Positions 20,516 through 32,544 of a stretch of 64,000 nt of DNA are shown piece after piece. Made by a program: the position numbers and the translations under genes. The notes beneath the pieces were generated by a model. The model ran no database searches, had not been told where the DNA came from, and saw only the letters and a list, made by a program, of their open reading frames with translations. Source of the DNA: Dermacentor variabilis (lineage: Eukaryota > Arthropoda > Arachnida > Ixodida > Ixodidae); the NCBI RefSeq assembly GCF_050947875.1, contig NC_134573.1, positions 63,651,815-63,715,814 on the forward strand. The letters are read 5' to 3'. Numbering within the stretch: the stretch's first letter is position 1; each line of letters opens with the position of its first letter.

Positions 20516-21703
20516 ATGGCTGCGCAAGCCTCTGTAGTCTATGATCGGCGTCTGAAAAGATGCCGCACCGAAGTACTGTTCCAATTCTCCTTTCGGAGCA
20601 ACGCTCCCTCATTTCCCTAAGTTCTATGTGCTGCACAGCGAAAACAACGTACCAGTAAGAAGGCTGTCGCCATTCCTAGTGGCCAAGCGTCTAAAAGAAA
20701 AATCAGACCTACATACAAAGCCTCAGAAATGTCTAGCGGGGACCTCCTCCTAGAACTATATGACAAGGATCAAGCGCAAAAGCTCTCGGAACTTACCAGT
20801 ATTGGCAACGCGCCAGTAACAATTTCACCACACAGGACACTAAATACAAGTAGGGGTGTGATATCAGAACTATGAAATTGGCTTGAGCGTTGAAGAACTG
20901 CTGGAAGGTTTCCAGGAACAGAATGTTACCAAAGTTCAAAGAATTGTCATCCGCAGGAATGACCAGGAGATCCCAACCAAACATGTTATACTCACCTTCG
21001 GAACAAGCGTAATGCCTACTTCACTCGATGCAGGTTATGTTAAAGTCAATGTGAGACAATATATCCCGAACCCCAGACGATGTTTCAAGTAGCAAAAGGT
21101 TTGGAGATGCTTCACATGCATGCCGAGGACAAACAACTTTTGCTAAATGCAGCTCGAACGATCACCAATCTGAGAATTGCCCCTCTTCACCACATTGTGT
21201 TAACTGCAAAGGAGATCATCCCGCTTACTCGCGGTCTTGCCCTTGCTGGAAAAAAGAAAAAGAAGTGATTGCACTGACTGTTAAAGAAAGAAACCTCGTT
21301 CGTTGAAGCCAGAAAGCTACTGTCGTACCTTTCGCGACGTAGCTATGCCGATGTGACGAAGGTGGGGGCATCGTCACAGAGGCCTGAGGAGTCCTGCGAG
21401 CCCACGCACAGTGGTCCCGTAGTGACGCCGGCCGCCCCCATAGTGGAAGCAGCTAGTGCTGTTGCACCATCTTCAGTGGCCCTGCGGACACCAGTCCCGC
21501 AGGGCTCTAAGATCAAACGAACCCCAAGGCCCGAGACACGTGTTTAGTCGCCCAATTCTCGGTCGTGCAGCGCTTCATAGAGAGCGATGGAGATCGACAC
21601 ATAAACCCCGGTGTCATTGACACCGAAGGACAAGAGCTCTCTCGAGCGCAGTAAGAGGGACAAAATCCGAATAACCACCCAATATAAGAAAGCGATAACC
21701 TAA
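20516..21703 (+). pseudogene. LINE Z ORF1, decayed
   Basis: Codon-by-codon relative of the LINE Y ORF1 (MAAQASVVYDRRL start). It has a frameshift near 20620, a stop near 20875 and a TAG inside the first zinc knuckle (after RRCFK). A one-base insertion follows the GLALAGKKKKK region, and there is a TAG in the tail (near 21545). The RRM-like segment and the middle finger remain readable. The stop codon is again in the loop of a conserved hairpin. Confidence 0.85.
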
Positions 21704-21713
21704 AGGTTATCGC
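21692..21713 (+). promoter_or_regulatory. ORF1-stop hairpin, LINE Z copy
   Basis: Arms GCGATAACC and GGTTATCGC are the same as in LINE Y, with loop TAAA holding the stop. Both arms are intact although nearby ORF1 codons have mutated. Confidence 0.65.
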
Positions 21714-21803
21714 TCATTTGTATTAGCCTTTTTATATCCATGTCACCTAACAACTCGCCTCTTACTTTTTTCGTTGTGCCATTTCTTACCTTTCCATTGC
21801 AAA

Positions 21804-24800
21804 ATGGCTTTTATTATCCAGTGGAATTGTAGAGGTTTCTTACACAACCTGGGGGACATTAAAGACATGTTAAGTAACTTCTGTTCTGTGGCCGTTCCTG
21901 TCACCATTTCAGCTCACAAAACCATCACCATTTGTTCAATGTACATTCCACCACATTCACATTTTACCGTAAGAGATCTTGATGTAATTTTAGATCAGCT
22001 ACCTGAACCATTTTTAATGGGCGGTGATTCTAACGCGCATAACACGTTGTGGGGTAGTAAAACAACTGACACCAGGGGTCAAGCAGTTGAAGATTTTATC
22101 CTAACGAACGACATATGCCTTTTAAACACCGGTGCGGCAACTTACTACTGCCCAAGTACAAGAGCTAAGAGTTGCCTAGATCTGGCACTGTGCTCTCCTT
22201 CTATTTTTGGAGATATTCAGTGGAGTGTTATTGATAACCCCTATGGTAGTGATCGTATGCCTGCTATCATTAAAAGAACTTATCCTTTTCCTACCATCCG
22301 ACTGAGGCCAGCCCGTTGGAAACTCCATCTAGCAGACTGGCCTTTCTTTACCGAAAAGGCCACTTTGGATATCATATCAGATGAGTTAACCATAGAGGAA
22401 ATGAATGACAAGATCACCACCTGTATACTTGCTGCAGCAGCAGCAGAAACAATCCCACAATTGTCTGGCTTCCTAAAAAAAACCTAAAACCCTGATGGAC
22501 GAAGGAATGTACGCAAACAAAAAACTACAAAGCAAAGCGGGGGGTATTTTTCGGCGATATCCAACACAAGACAATCTACTCTCCTTCAAAAAAGCAAAAG
22601 CGAAAGCCAGGTGCACACGCATACAAGCCGAAAGACAGTCCTGGAAATATTATGTCTCGTCAATAAATAGCTCGATAACTTCCAAAAGAATGTGGGATCA
22701 GGTTCGTAAGTTTAGAGGTTACTACGCTCCTAACACGATACCCATACTTTCACCCCCAGACACACAAAGAAATTTAGTAGAACAAGCAGACATATTAGGG
22801 CAGCATTTTCATGATATATATAAGCAATATAAATATAAAATATAAGCAATCAGCGGGAAAACTCAAGCTTCCGAGCACTGGAAGTTCACAGAGATCGTAT
22901 AATGCTCCCTTAACACTACCGGAAATCAACAGAGTACTCACCACTGGCAAAAAAACAGCACCTGGTCCGGATAGGGTACATTACGCAATTGTCGCTCATA
23001 TGTCTCCTAATGCAGTTGAAACCTTGCTTCGTTTTTTAAATATAATCTCGGAAACGGGAAAAATGCCGAAAGTGTGGAAGAAAGCCATCATTATCTCTTT
23101 CTTGAAAGCTGGAAAACCTCCCACAACAGCAGCCAGCTACAGGTCTGTAGCACTCACAAGTTGCCTTGCAAAGTCTTATGAAGCTATTAAAACATAAGAT
23201 TGGCATACTTCCTTCAAACGGAAAAGCTTCTAGATAACCATCAGTGTGGGTGCAAGAAAGGTTGCTCGACAGCGGACCACCTAGTCTGGCTAGAACACGA
23301 GATACGTGCGGCCTTTCTACACAAGCAGTATTGTCTCACTGTTTTCTTTGATCTAGAAAAGGCGTACGGCACAACATGGAAGTTCGGTATCTTAAGAGAC
23401 TTAGCGGATGTAGGAATCCGAGGTAGAATGCTCAAATGTCTAGCCGATTTCATGTCGGACCGAACATTCCAGGTGCGTTTAGGAACGGCGCTGTCACGTG
23501 TATTCATTCAGGAAAATGGTGTGCTACAAGGATGCGTATTAAGCACAACATTGTTTGTGGTAAAAATGAACTCGGTCAATAAGGTAATTCAATCTTCTGT
23601 AAAGCATTCATTATATGTGGATGATCTACAAATTGCGTGTCGTGCGAACGGCAAATTCAAATTATGCTAAACAAACTAACGCAGTGGGCGTCTGAAAGCG
23701 GTTTTCATTTCTCAAGTGAAAAAAACTATTAGTGTTGTCTTTACACAAAAAAGAGGTCTACAACGAGATCCCACCCTTAAGCTACAAGAAGCCACACTAC
23801 CAGTAAAACAAGAACACAAGTTTCGGGGTGTTCTGTTTGATAAAAAGTTAAACTTCCTGGTGCACACAAAGAGCCTCAATATAAAAGCGAACAATGCACT
23901 TAAAGTCCCTCAAAGTCCTGTCCCGGAAGCGCTGGGGCTCTGACCGTGAATGCCTGCTACGCATCTACCGCAGTGCGCAGCATACTAGATTATGGTAGCG
24001 TCATGTACGGTTCAGCCAGACAGTCTTACGTCCGTCGACTTTGTCCAGTTCATAACCTTGGACTGCGACTGGCAAGTGGCGCTTACAGAAAATCGCCTGT
24101 CCAGAGTTTGTATTTTGACTGTAATGAACCTTCTCTACAGCAGCGCAGAGTGCTACTAACTTTTTCTTACGTACTAAGAATTCAGTCCTCACCATAACAC
24201 ACATGCTTCAACATTGTCACATAGTGTAACTTACGCTTACACTATACAAACAAACCAAGCATGAGTAAGCCGCTTGTGCTACGATATGAGGAATATATTC
24301 GGGATTATAACTTGCCTCGCGAAGTCCTTCAGGTTGCTAAAAAACCACGGCGTTTGCCCCCGTGACACGATTTCGCACCGTTATGTGATTGTACATTGAC
24401 ACACTTAAAGAAGAAAGACACCCCACGCGAACACATTATACAAGAATCCCGCTTTCTACAGGACAAATATCAAAATTACACGGAATTTCCAACTGATGGC
24501 TCTAAAACAAAAGAACACGTGGGTGTGGGGGCCGTAACATAACATTTGGATAGAAGTATTCGTTTGCCACAGCACGCCTCTGTCTACACAGCTGAAGTCT
24601 ATGAATTATGGACTGTTGTTAAAAAGATCATCGCTTCAAAACACGAAAACACAATCATATACACTGATTCATTAAGCACGCTGAAGGCTCTTCACATGAA
24701 ATTCGTATGTGAACCCCTGATAGGGGATATCTTAAACATGATAACAACAAACAAATACAGCAGGTCAACTAGGTTTTGCTGGGTACCAAGCCATGTTGGT

Positions 24801-25300
24801 ATACCGGGTAACGAAGCAGCGGATAGATGCGCATCAATGGCAGCGCACAAAGAGACAATAAACACAACACTTCCATATAAAGATAGTATCCGTGCCAGTA
24901 GGAAGGCCTTAACGTCAAAGTGGCAACACGAATGGGACTGTTGTACAGAAAACAAGCTACATCTTATTAAACCTGTAATCGGCGAGTGGAAATGATGCAG
25001 TCACCAGCAACGGTTCTACGAGGTGATCTTGTGTCGACTTCGAATTGGACACACACATTTGACGCACAATTTCCTCCTCCGAAAAGAAAACCCGCCAACC
25101 TGCGAAAAATGCCTTGAATCTCTGAGTCATACACATCCTAATAACATGTCCACACATCCACACACTGAGACGGAGGTTTTTACTCAGCCTGTATAATTTG
25201 CACACTCCATTACACCTTGCCCTACTACTCGCAGATGACCCCCTAGTGCCATTTGCTAACCTGTTCGACCTTTTACAGAAAACTGGCTATTTACACCAAC
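21804..25300 (+). pseudogene. LINE Z ORF2: endonuclease, reverse transcriptase, RNase H, decayed
   Basis: Starts MAFIIQWNCRGFLHN. About 180 bp covering the catalytic Glu region is deleted (SVAVPVTISAHK joins what are separate segments in LINE Y). The later endonuclease motif GGDSNAHNTLWGS (Asp/Asn) and the SDRMP site remain. Reverse-transcriptase motifs follow in shifted frames: APGPDR, VFFDLEKAYGTTW, GVLQGCVLS and YVDD (23613-23624). RNase H follows from about 24490: a TDGS Asp, AEVYELW Glu, YTDSLSTLKAL Asp and PSHVGIPGNEAADRCA His/Asp, with one stop between the first two. A degraded Cys-rich end (CEKCLES) lies near 25110. At least five stops or shifts are visible. Confidence 0.88.
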
Positions 25301-25417
25301 TATAATGTAATACAGGTTTACCTACTCTAACGTTGCATTTAATTTTGACTTGTGTCTGGCGCAGCAAGGCCTTAGTTGCCTTTGTGCCATTAAACCCAAA
25401 CTAACCAACCAACCATC

Positions 25418-25427
25418 ATCGAAAACG
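25418..25427 (+). repeat. Target-site duplication, right (LINE Z)
   Basis: Second copy of ATCGAAAACG. Removing LINE Z and one copy restores a continuous host sequence. Confidence 0.85.
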
Positions 25428-25599
25428 AAGGCGAAGGCAGCGCCGCTTTTCTGCTCACTGCAAATGAAGGCTTATCTCTACATTGTAAGTCAGCTATTTA
25501 AGCTATTCAGCTATTTCGTCTAGGACACCTGCCTTTGGAACTAGCTTGGAGCGTGACAGCAACTCGGCCAAATGATCGTATGTGTTCGACATTTGAAAT

Positions 25600-27915
25600 A
25601 TGCGTCGCCGGAGAAAAAAAGGTTTTTATGAACTTTCACGCTGGCAGAAACGCCGGCGAGTCAGAGATCTAGCTGATAAGGAGCAGCTTGAGGTTGTGAG
25701 CCTTCAGTCTGATAGGGAGACAGGTCAGCAGACGTGCACTCCGGAGACATCGGGCTTTGTGTCTAGTAATCCACAGCCAGGATATTCAAAGTGGTCAACT
25801 TCAGAAGAAAGTCATATTAGCTGTCTGAATGTACTGCATCCAGCTCATGTATTGCCAGTATTCACAATGAATTGCAACAGTGGTTCTGACTGTTCATCGC
25901 CCAGCTTGGTGCATGTCTCTTCACCATCCGAAACAGTTGGTGATGAAGTTGGTTATAAGGATTCAGTCTGTTTAGATAACCAGCGCAATGATGACAGTGG
26001 TGAAAATATCAGCGGAGTGCACGTCCCTTCACCATCCATAACATGTGGTGATGAATCTGGCTGTAGTGATCTAATTCGTGTAGATAACTAGCAGAATGAC
26101 AATGGTGAAAACAAACATTTTTTGGCTCGTTGTGCATGTCAAAACAATGTGACAAATGCAGCTTTGACCCAACTTTTGAACTAGTTAATGACACATAATT
26201 ACGGCAGTTGTTTTGTAGATTTGCCTTCTGATGCAAGAACACTCCTGTCTACACCCAGAAAGCTTGACATTATGACCGTACCTCCTGGAATATATGTGCG
26301 TATAGGGCTAAGAACTTGTTTGAACAATCTGCTGCTGTCTTCCCAATATATTTCAGCTATTCTATTATGTGTTAAGCTTATGCTTTTTGCTGATGGTCTG
26401 CCTTTAAGAAAGAGCTCCACAAGCCTGTTATGGCTTATTTTAGGCAAAGCAGAAAACATACCAAACAGTGGCGTGGTTATTATAGGCTGCTACCACGGCG
26501 ATCCTAAGACAGAATGTGCAGATGGATTTCTTTTACCTTTTGTCAATGAATTGTGCGATCTTTTGCACGATGGAGTGCATGTAAAGGGTAAGATATTTAG
26601 TGTAGAGGTCAAGGTACTTGTTTGCGATGCCCCCGCACGTGCGTTCGTGCTCGGTGTAACAACCTACTCTGGATAGTTCAGCTGCACTATGTGTACAGAA
26701 AAGGGAGAGTTAATTGTTGTGTCCACTGGAATGGATGCTCCACTTCGCGCAGATGATGATTTCTTACGTCGCACGCACCAAAACCACCTTGTGACTAGCA
26801 CTGTGTTGACCAGCTTCCAATAGGTCTTGTTTCTAAATTTACATAAGATTACATGCACCTGGTATGCATTGGAGTAATGAAAAAGATGCTTCTTCTCTGG
26901 ACAAAGGGTCATGTGCCCCATCGACTACCTTCTTCAGGTCTTAACTTAATTTGGAAGTATCTTCTTGAATTGAAAACCCATTGGTGTTCAGAGTTTGTTC
27001 GTCCACCACGAGCATTGAAATATATTGGGGTGTGGAAGGCAGCTGAATTACGTGCTTTCCTTCTTTATGCGGGTCCTATCGCTGTGAAGGCTATCTTCCC
27101 TCGGAAGAATTATGAGCACTTCCTCATTTTGCACACTGCATCACCTTCTCCTTGCATCACCTGCTCTGTGCATGTATTTGAATTGGTATGCTTAACAGTA
27201 GCTTTGCTATTTTGTCAATCATTTCGGCAGGCTCTATGGTCGTCATCAAATGAGCTATAATGTTCAAGGTTTAATACACCTCTCAAATAATGTGTTAATG
27301 TATGGCTGCTGGGATAACTTCAGTATCCTTGCTGGAGAAACCTTCCTGCACAGATTAAAAAGACTGGTCCGGAGTGGAAAGAGACCACTGGAAGAAGTGT
27401 GTAGAAGAATTTGTGAGCTGATGGCTCAAGGGGAATTTTGCAACCTAAAGGAAGTTCAACACACAACAGCTTTTGTGTTAAAGCAGCCTCATGCAGACGT
27501 TCCCTTTCTAGTGTTTTGCAAGGGTCTTGGGTGTAGTGTTAGTTTTTCCAAACTTCATGCTCAATAGCACCATGGCTGACAACTGCATGCTGTCCGACTC
27601 TAGTGTAGTGCTGGTCAGAAACATTGCATTTGACAATGGTGGAAAAACTTTTTTATTGGTAGAAGGTTTTAAACATTGGACAACCTTTTTGACAGACCTA
27701 TGAAGTTATCAGATCTGGGTGTTGTGACAGCTTGTGGGCTTTCAAAGCTCCAAGCATGACCATTCAGTGAAATACAATCTAAATGCATATTGGTTCCACA
27801 TGGCGAAATTCCAAACGCACACATTGTGTAGTGTTTGGTTCATTCAGACAATACCCATTAGTATCAGCCTCAAATGTTTTTGAACCTCCTGCCTCACAGT
27901 GACCTACATAAGTCA
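25600..27915 (+). pseudogene. CACTA-like (Tnp2-related) transposase relic
   Basis: Starts MRRRRKKGFYELSRWQKR. Its order of motifs matches the animal 'transposase domain-containing' proteins related to plant Tnp2: ADGLPLRKSSTSLLW, IIGCYHGDPKTECADGFL, VCDAPARAFVLGVT then CTMC, MHLVCIGVMKKMLLLWTKG, LRAFLLYAGPIAVKAI and YNVQGLIHLSNNV. The Asp residues of ADGLP and CDAPA are candidate catalytic residues, by family analogy. In-frame stops occur at 26089, 26182 and 26674. A frameshift lies near 26810, and further shifts occur after 27150 and 27560. No terminal inverted repeats could be identified by eye. Confidence 0.75.
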
Positions 27916-28729
27916 TAAATGAATTGTAAAGCTCCAATGAAGCTAGAGCGACTGAAAGCCTCGTTGAAAATTTTCTTTGCAGTAAACTTTATTAGTTGCC
28001 TGTCAAGACTCTCTTAGGACTCTTGCACTTCGTTTAATAAAGCAAGTCTGTGCCCAGAAGCTTCTGGTAGGTTCCCCTGTTTGCTGTATAGCACTTAACA
28101 GTGTTTTCATGTTTAATTGTCAAAGAAAAGCCTACATACTGTTTCTCATTACATTTCGTGCTTTTTATCACTTGTTTCACTTTCACTGGCACTATGTTGA
28201 TGAGCATCATGCATGGTGCTTGTAGGGTTTCAATGACCGTTGATAGAACAGTACATATTGAAAGGTGCTGCTGTGATTAGCATCTTCAATGCATGGGGCA
28301 AGATTTCTTCCTGTGTTCATCACTACTGCTGTATGGGTGCATATTTATTGCCTTAATAGTTAATACAGCATGTGCTACAGGCAACGTTTTGTAATACAGG
28401 AATACAATTCTTGTTTTATTTACAATCATTGTGTGTGTACGAAACCCTGCTCGCCTTTTAAATTGTCTAGCATTCCTATGAGGGCTAAATACGAGAATGA
28501 CACGTGCTTGTAATTTACTTTTTTCAGCTGATGCCGTCCTGTGGAGCTTCGCTGCGGACCTGTGTACTTTGATACGCGCTGCTATGGGCACCCTGCAATG
28601 CAGTTTGGCTGTACACGTCGCGTCACCTAGCAGCGCCGGTGAGCACACGCGGGTAGGCCTTCGCCGCCGCGGCACCTTTGTTCGTACTGCGCTCAAGCAC
28701 GCCTGACAGACTCGTTTTCCAATTTTGCA
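27916..28729. other. Spacer before the THAP gene
   Basis: AT-rich with an AATAAA at about 28037, then GC-richer from 28500. The GC shift just upstream of the THAP start codon may be its 5' UTR. The left end of the two-gene transposon should lie in or before this stretch, but I could not pin an inverted repeat. Confidence 0.35.
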
Positions 28730-31700
28730 ATGGATTTACCGCTGCCGCTCGGCAGCTCCTCCGTGAGTGGTGTGAAGAAGAAGAACAAGCGCAGATACTG
28801 CTGCGTTAAGGATTGCCACAACTGCGAAGGGGATGACGGCATCAAATTTTACCGCTTCCCTTCAAGACCGTGGGAAGCAAACCGGCGGCTGAAGTGGATC
28901 ATCGCGGTTCGGCGCGTCAAGTAAGTGTCACTCTTGCGAATTTCCGTTAAACGAACGAAGGCGTAAACGGCCAAGTCACAAGTGTACAAAGGCGCGTCAA
29001 CTGATTCCTCCTGTTGTAAATTGGTTAAACAGTCGTTTAGCTCGTTTCGCTCCAAAACAAACGTGTAGTGGTTGTTACGTGTCAAATCTAGCTTCGTAAG
29101 CGCTCCGAGTGGGAACTTTGTATGCAGTGGTGCTTTTGTTGTGCATTCATAAGCCAACGTGCATCTGGTGTCTGCGGCGGGATCAAGACGTGAGTGCTGG
29201 AACCGGACTCAATCATGCCGATGCTTTCTCGCGCGTAGAACGGAACCAAGGCTGGAGTGCACTGCACCGCACGTCGAGTGTTCACAAATTAGCATTTCTC
29301 TCGCGCACGCTAGCACACATTTGTTCAGTCTTCGCGTTACTTAGTGTCAGCTGATTGCTCTCTGTCATGTTTCAGCGGTGATGACCTCGCACATTGGAGC
29401 CCGAATAACAATACGAGAATTTGTTCGAGGCACTTCGTCAATGAATAAAAAAGGAACATCGAGAATCGTCCGGGTTACCTGCCAACAATATTGCCACCCG
29501 TCTACAAAAAGCGGCCCACGGCTCCTGCTGCAAGATTTCCAGGTTCAGCAGGTATTTGCTTCACTCGTGCCGCGGTAACTAATTACATATGATACATATC
29601 GGACGGCCCCTTGTACACGCGCTTACTTTTGTCGCTTCAGGAGGGTTTAGTGTTGGGCTAGTTGATACATAATGAAAAAAAAACAAAAAAGCTAAAGAAT
29701 TAGCAGGAGGAACAGTGACCAGTCAACACAACACTGACTTTCAACTGAAGGTTTATATTTGTAGTAATGCAAAATATATTTATGCAACGAATTGGGGCAC
29801 TGGGCTGCATAGGACAAAAAGCCGCCACAACAGAAGGGGGGGGGGGATTCTCTTGTAGCCGCAACTTCAGCTGCATTTTACTTGCGATGCTGAGCTGTAT
29901 AAATTTTTTCATGTTGTTGAATTGCTGCTATTCGCTCATCCTTATTTGTTGTTATGATATGACTTTTGCTAGGGATATCAAATATACCTCATTTTCCTTT
30001 GGCAACCGTCAGCACAAGCCTTTCTTTCGATTTTGCATCTTGCGTGCCTTCATCATAAATAAAATATGGCTTGTGGTGTGGTATCGCACTTTATAGCAGA
30101 CATGATTACTGGCCGAATTACATAGAGAGGTTGTCACACTTGAGCTTTCCGTGCGTTTGCAGATGGATGCACAGATCTGCGGCTTCGGCTGCTACAGCGC
30201 CTTGTGCGGCAGAAGTGGCAGAATTTGATGCTGAAGACGCCAGCAGCAGTGCCATCTCTGTACCAGCCGAGGTGGTTGGTTACTCTATAGATGCAGCAGC
30301 ATGGGATGGCCTGAACCTGTTGTGGGCTGCCGCTGAGGTCCACGTAGCAGCCAGATCAGTGGTCAGCTTTATAAGAAACTGTGCACTAGCAGAAACACCC
30401 CACTACAATTCATCAACAGAAAATTTTGAACTAAATCTTTCTTTGCCTCTTCGTGCAGTTTGGCATGAGTCTATGGTTTCTTGCCTGACATATTCGTGGA
30501 TGCATATGTGAAGCTTATATGTTCTCTGAATGGTAGTACCAGCTTACAGGATTATATATACTTAACCAACAAGGTGTGCGAGGAAGTGGATGACTGTTCA
30601 GTGTAATAAAACATTATTTCATGCATAACACATTAGCCCGTAATGTAGGCCTGTAGGCATATCTAAGGGACACCAATTCTTTAATGAAAAAGCGCATTGT
30701 ATTTAATGGCATCCTTCAGGTACTTTATTTTTTATGATTTAGCCATTCAGTATGTGCAAATTATTGGCTAATTCCAGAATGAGTATGTGCCACTGTTACA
30801 CAAGAAATATAGAAGCCTTAAATGTATTTACAATTAAATGCCAACATGGCATAAGAGATATAGAAATTGTTGCGTTTGTGGCGCATAAAAATAACTGTTG
30901 CATGAGATTACGCGCTGCACATAGATGAAAGTAAACACAATTGGCAAGCAATGTCATTAGTTGTACAGCATTTACTAACCACTCCATTAAAGTTTTGCTT
31001 CATTAATACTGCAGCATTTGCATTTGGATCTGCATAATTCTTTCAGAGTCCATGCTTTAGGGTTCTAATTTCTGTCATATCTAAATGTATGGAGTCGATT
31101 ATACCGATAGTAATTTTAGTACCTTGCTCACTACTGCAATTGTGAAACACATTTCAAAAGAATGAGAGTATCTTCTTAAGTACCTAGTCTTCTGGGTTGT
31201 GCTTTTGTGTAAACAGAAGCAATTGGCAGTCTTTGTAGAAGCTGAAAACAAATTGCAGTCATGTCAATAAATTCGTCTGCTGCACATGAAAGCCATGCCT
31301 TTATGAAAGAATGCAGTGATATAGAAATGGTAGATCAGCTGTTGCACTGACAATTTTGTACCCTAGTTATCCTTACAAGATTTGACACATAACAAACCTT
31401 TTGAGAACATGTCAAAGTCTACACTTTTTAATTGCTATCAAGTTTTAGAATTGTGAGAGCAGCACTTCCGTAATACAACATGAGATTTCTCTTAGGAAAC
31501 TCAAACATCGGAGACGAGCAGCGCGACCACAAGCTTTTCAGTGTTTATTTGCTGCACTGAAGGCAACAACCTATCAACGCAGATAACCCACCATGAGACA
31601 CGCGACTGTGAAGTGCAACGCACTCCGAACATTGCCAGCAAGCACAGTGGTCCAGACCATCGGACAAGCTATTTTGCTGGCCACGATAGTGTTTCAAGGA

Positions 31701-32544
31701 GTACAAGCGCTCTTGAGGATTTATGTAATGTAAGTCAGGTGGTGTTCGCTGTGCTCTTGAGTGTGTTTCTGGCCTTGATTGTGTGCAGATGTGACGTATC
31801 TAAAGAAGACTGACTGCTGCTGTGTTTCTGATAAAATTGAAACTTGACATCAGCTATTTATTCCTGGCTACTCTGTTCAGCATTAGTGAAACATCAGCCT
31901 CACGACATTTCAAAAGTGTCCTCAAAACCTTGGCATTTGCTACAAAGCAATGGATTTTTCGTCCTCCACTCAGAGTTATTCAGGCTACCATGCCAGACTG
32001 TTTTAGGGTAGATTATCCGGACTGCATAATGATAATTGACTGCAAAGAAATCCGCACTGAGCAGCCACCTACTGTACAGCAGCAGAGGACTCTGTACTCG
32101 CAGTACAAAGGCGGGTATACTTTGAAATTTCTTGCTGGGGTTACACCCGGCAGGATGATATGTTTCCACTAAGATGCGTATGGGGGAAGGGTGTCCGACG
32201 CATGCATTACTGTTGATTCTGGTTTCCTTGATGTCATTGAGTCTGGTGATAAAATACTTGCAGACAAGGGATTTCCTGGGATACGTACAGTTATTGGTGA
32301 ACGAAATGCTGTAGTTGTCATGCCCCCCATTTTTACGAGGCCCTCAGTTCAGTGCTCAAGAAGTCAGGGACACATACAATATTGCGCAAGTGGGAGTTCA
32401 TGTGGAGAGGATGATCCAGAGAATTAAAGTGCATAACATCTTAAACAACAGAGTGCCAATTGAAATGATAGCACTCATGACAGACGTGTTTCACGTGTGC
32501 TGTGTGCTGGCGAACCTTCAGCCTCCAATAATTAAATTCAGTTA
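28730..32544 (+). pseudogene. THAP-domain DDE transposase (ISL2EU/Harbinger-like), multi-exon, decayed
   Basis: Exon 1 (28730-28920) and exon 2 (from 29376) join in phase to give a THAP zinc finger: CCVKDC, then FYRFPSRPWE, W and ICSRHF. The stretch GYLPTILPPVYKKRP follows. A TAA lies just after the finger. Linker exons at about 30163 and 31496 are Ser/Ala-rich. The catalytic part (31822-32544) shows SASRHFKS, IIDCKEI, YSQYKGGYTLKFLAG, DAYGGRVSDA, DKGFPGIR, HVERMIQRIK and VLANLQPP. These are the DDE_Tnp_4 motifs with Asp, Asp and Glu all present. A TGA at 31811, a TAA at 32170 and a shift in a C run near 32325 interrupt the frame. Confidence 0.8.

Larger units (their letters stand above)
19525..25417 (+). 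mobile_element. LINE Z, 5'-complete I-group retrotransposon with target-site duplication
   Basis: About 5.9 kb including a nested SINE. The order is 5' UTR, ORF1, hairpin, then ORF2 with endonuclease, reverse transcriptase and RNase H followed by a Cys/His C-terminus. The 3' end is an ACTAACCAACCAACC tail. The flanking ATCGAAAACG repeat identifies the exact insertion borders. An RNase H after the RT, together with a zinc-knuckle ORF1, places it in the I superfamily of LINEs. Stops and shifts in both ORFs, and a deletion inside the endonuclease, make it inactive. Confidence 0.88.

Noticed and set aside
28730..29551. A functional host THAP gene
   Set aside because: A stop follows the zinc finger and the gene leads into a broken DDE transposase, so a decayed transposon gene is the simpler reading.
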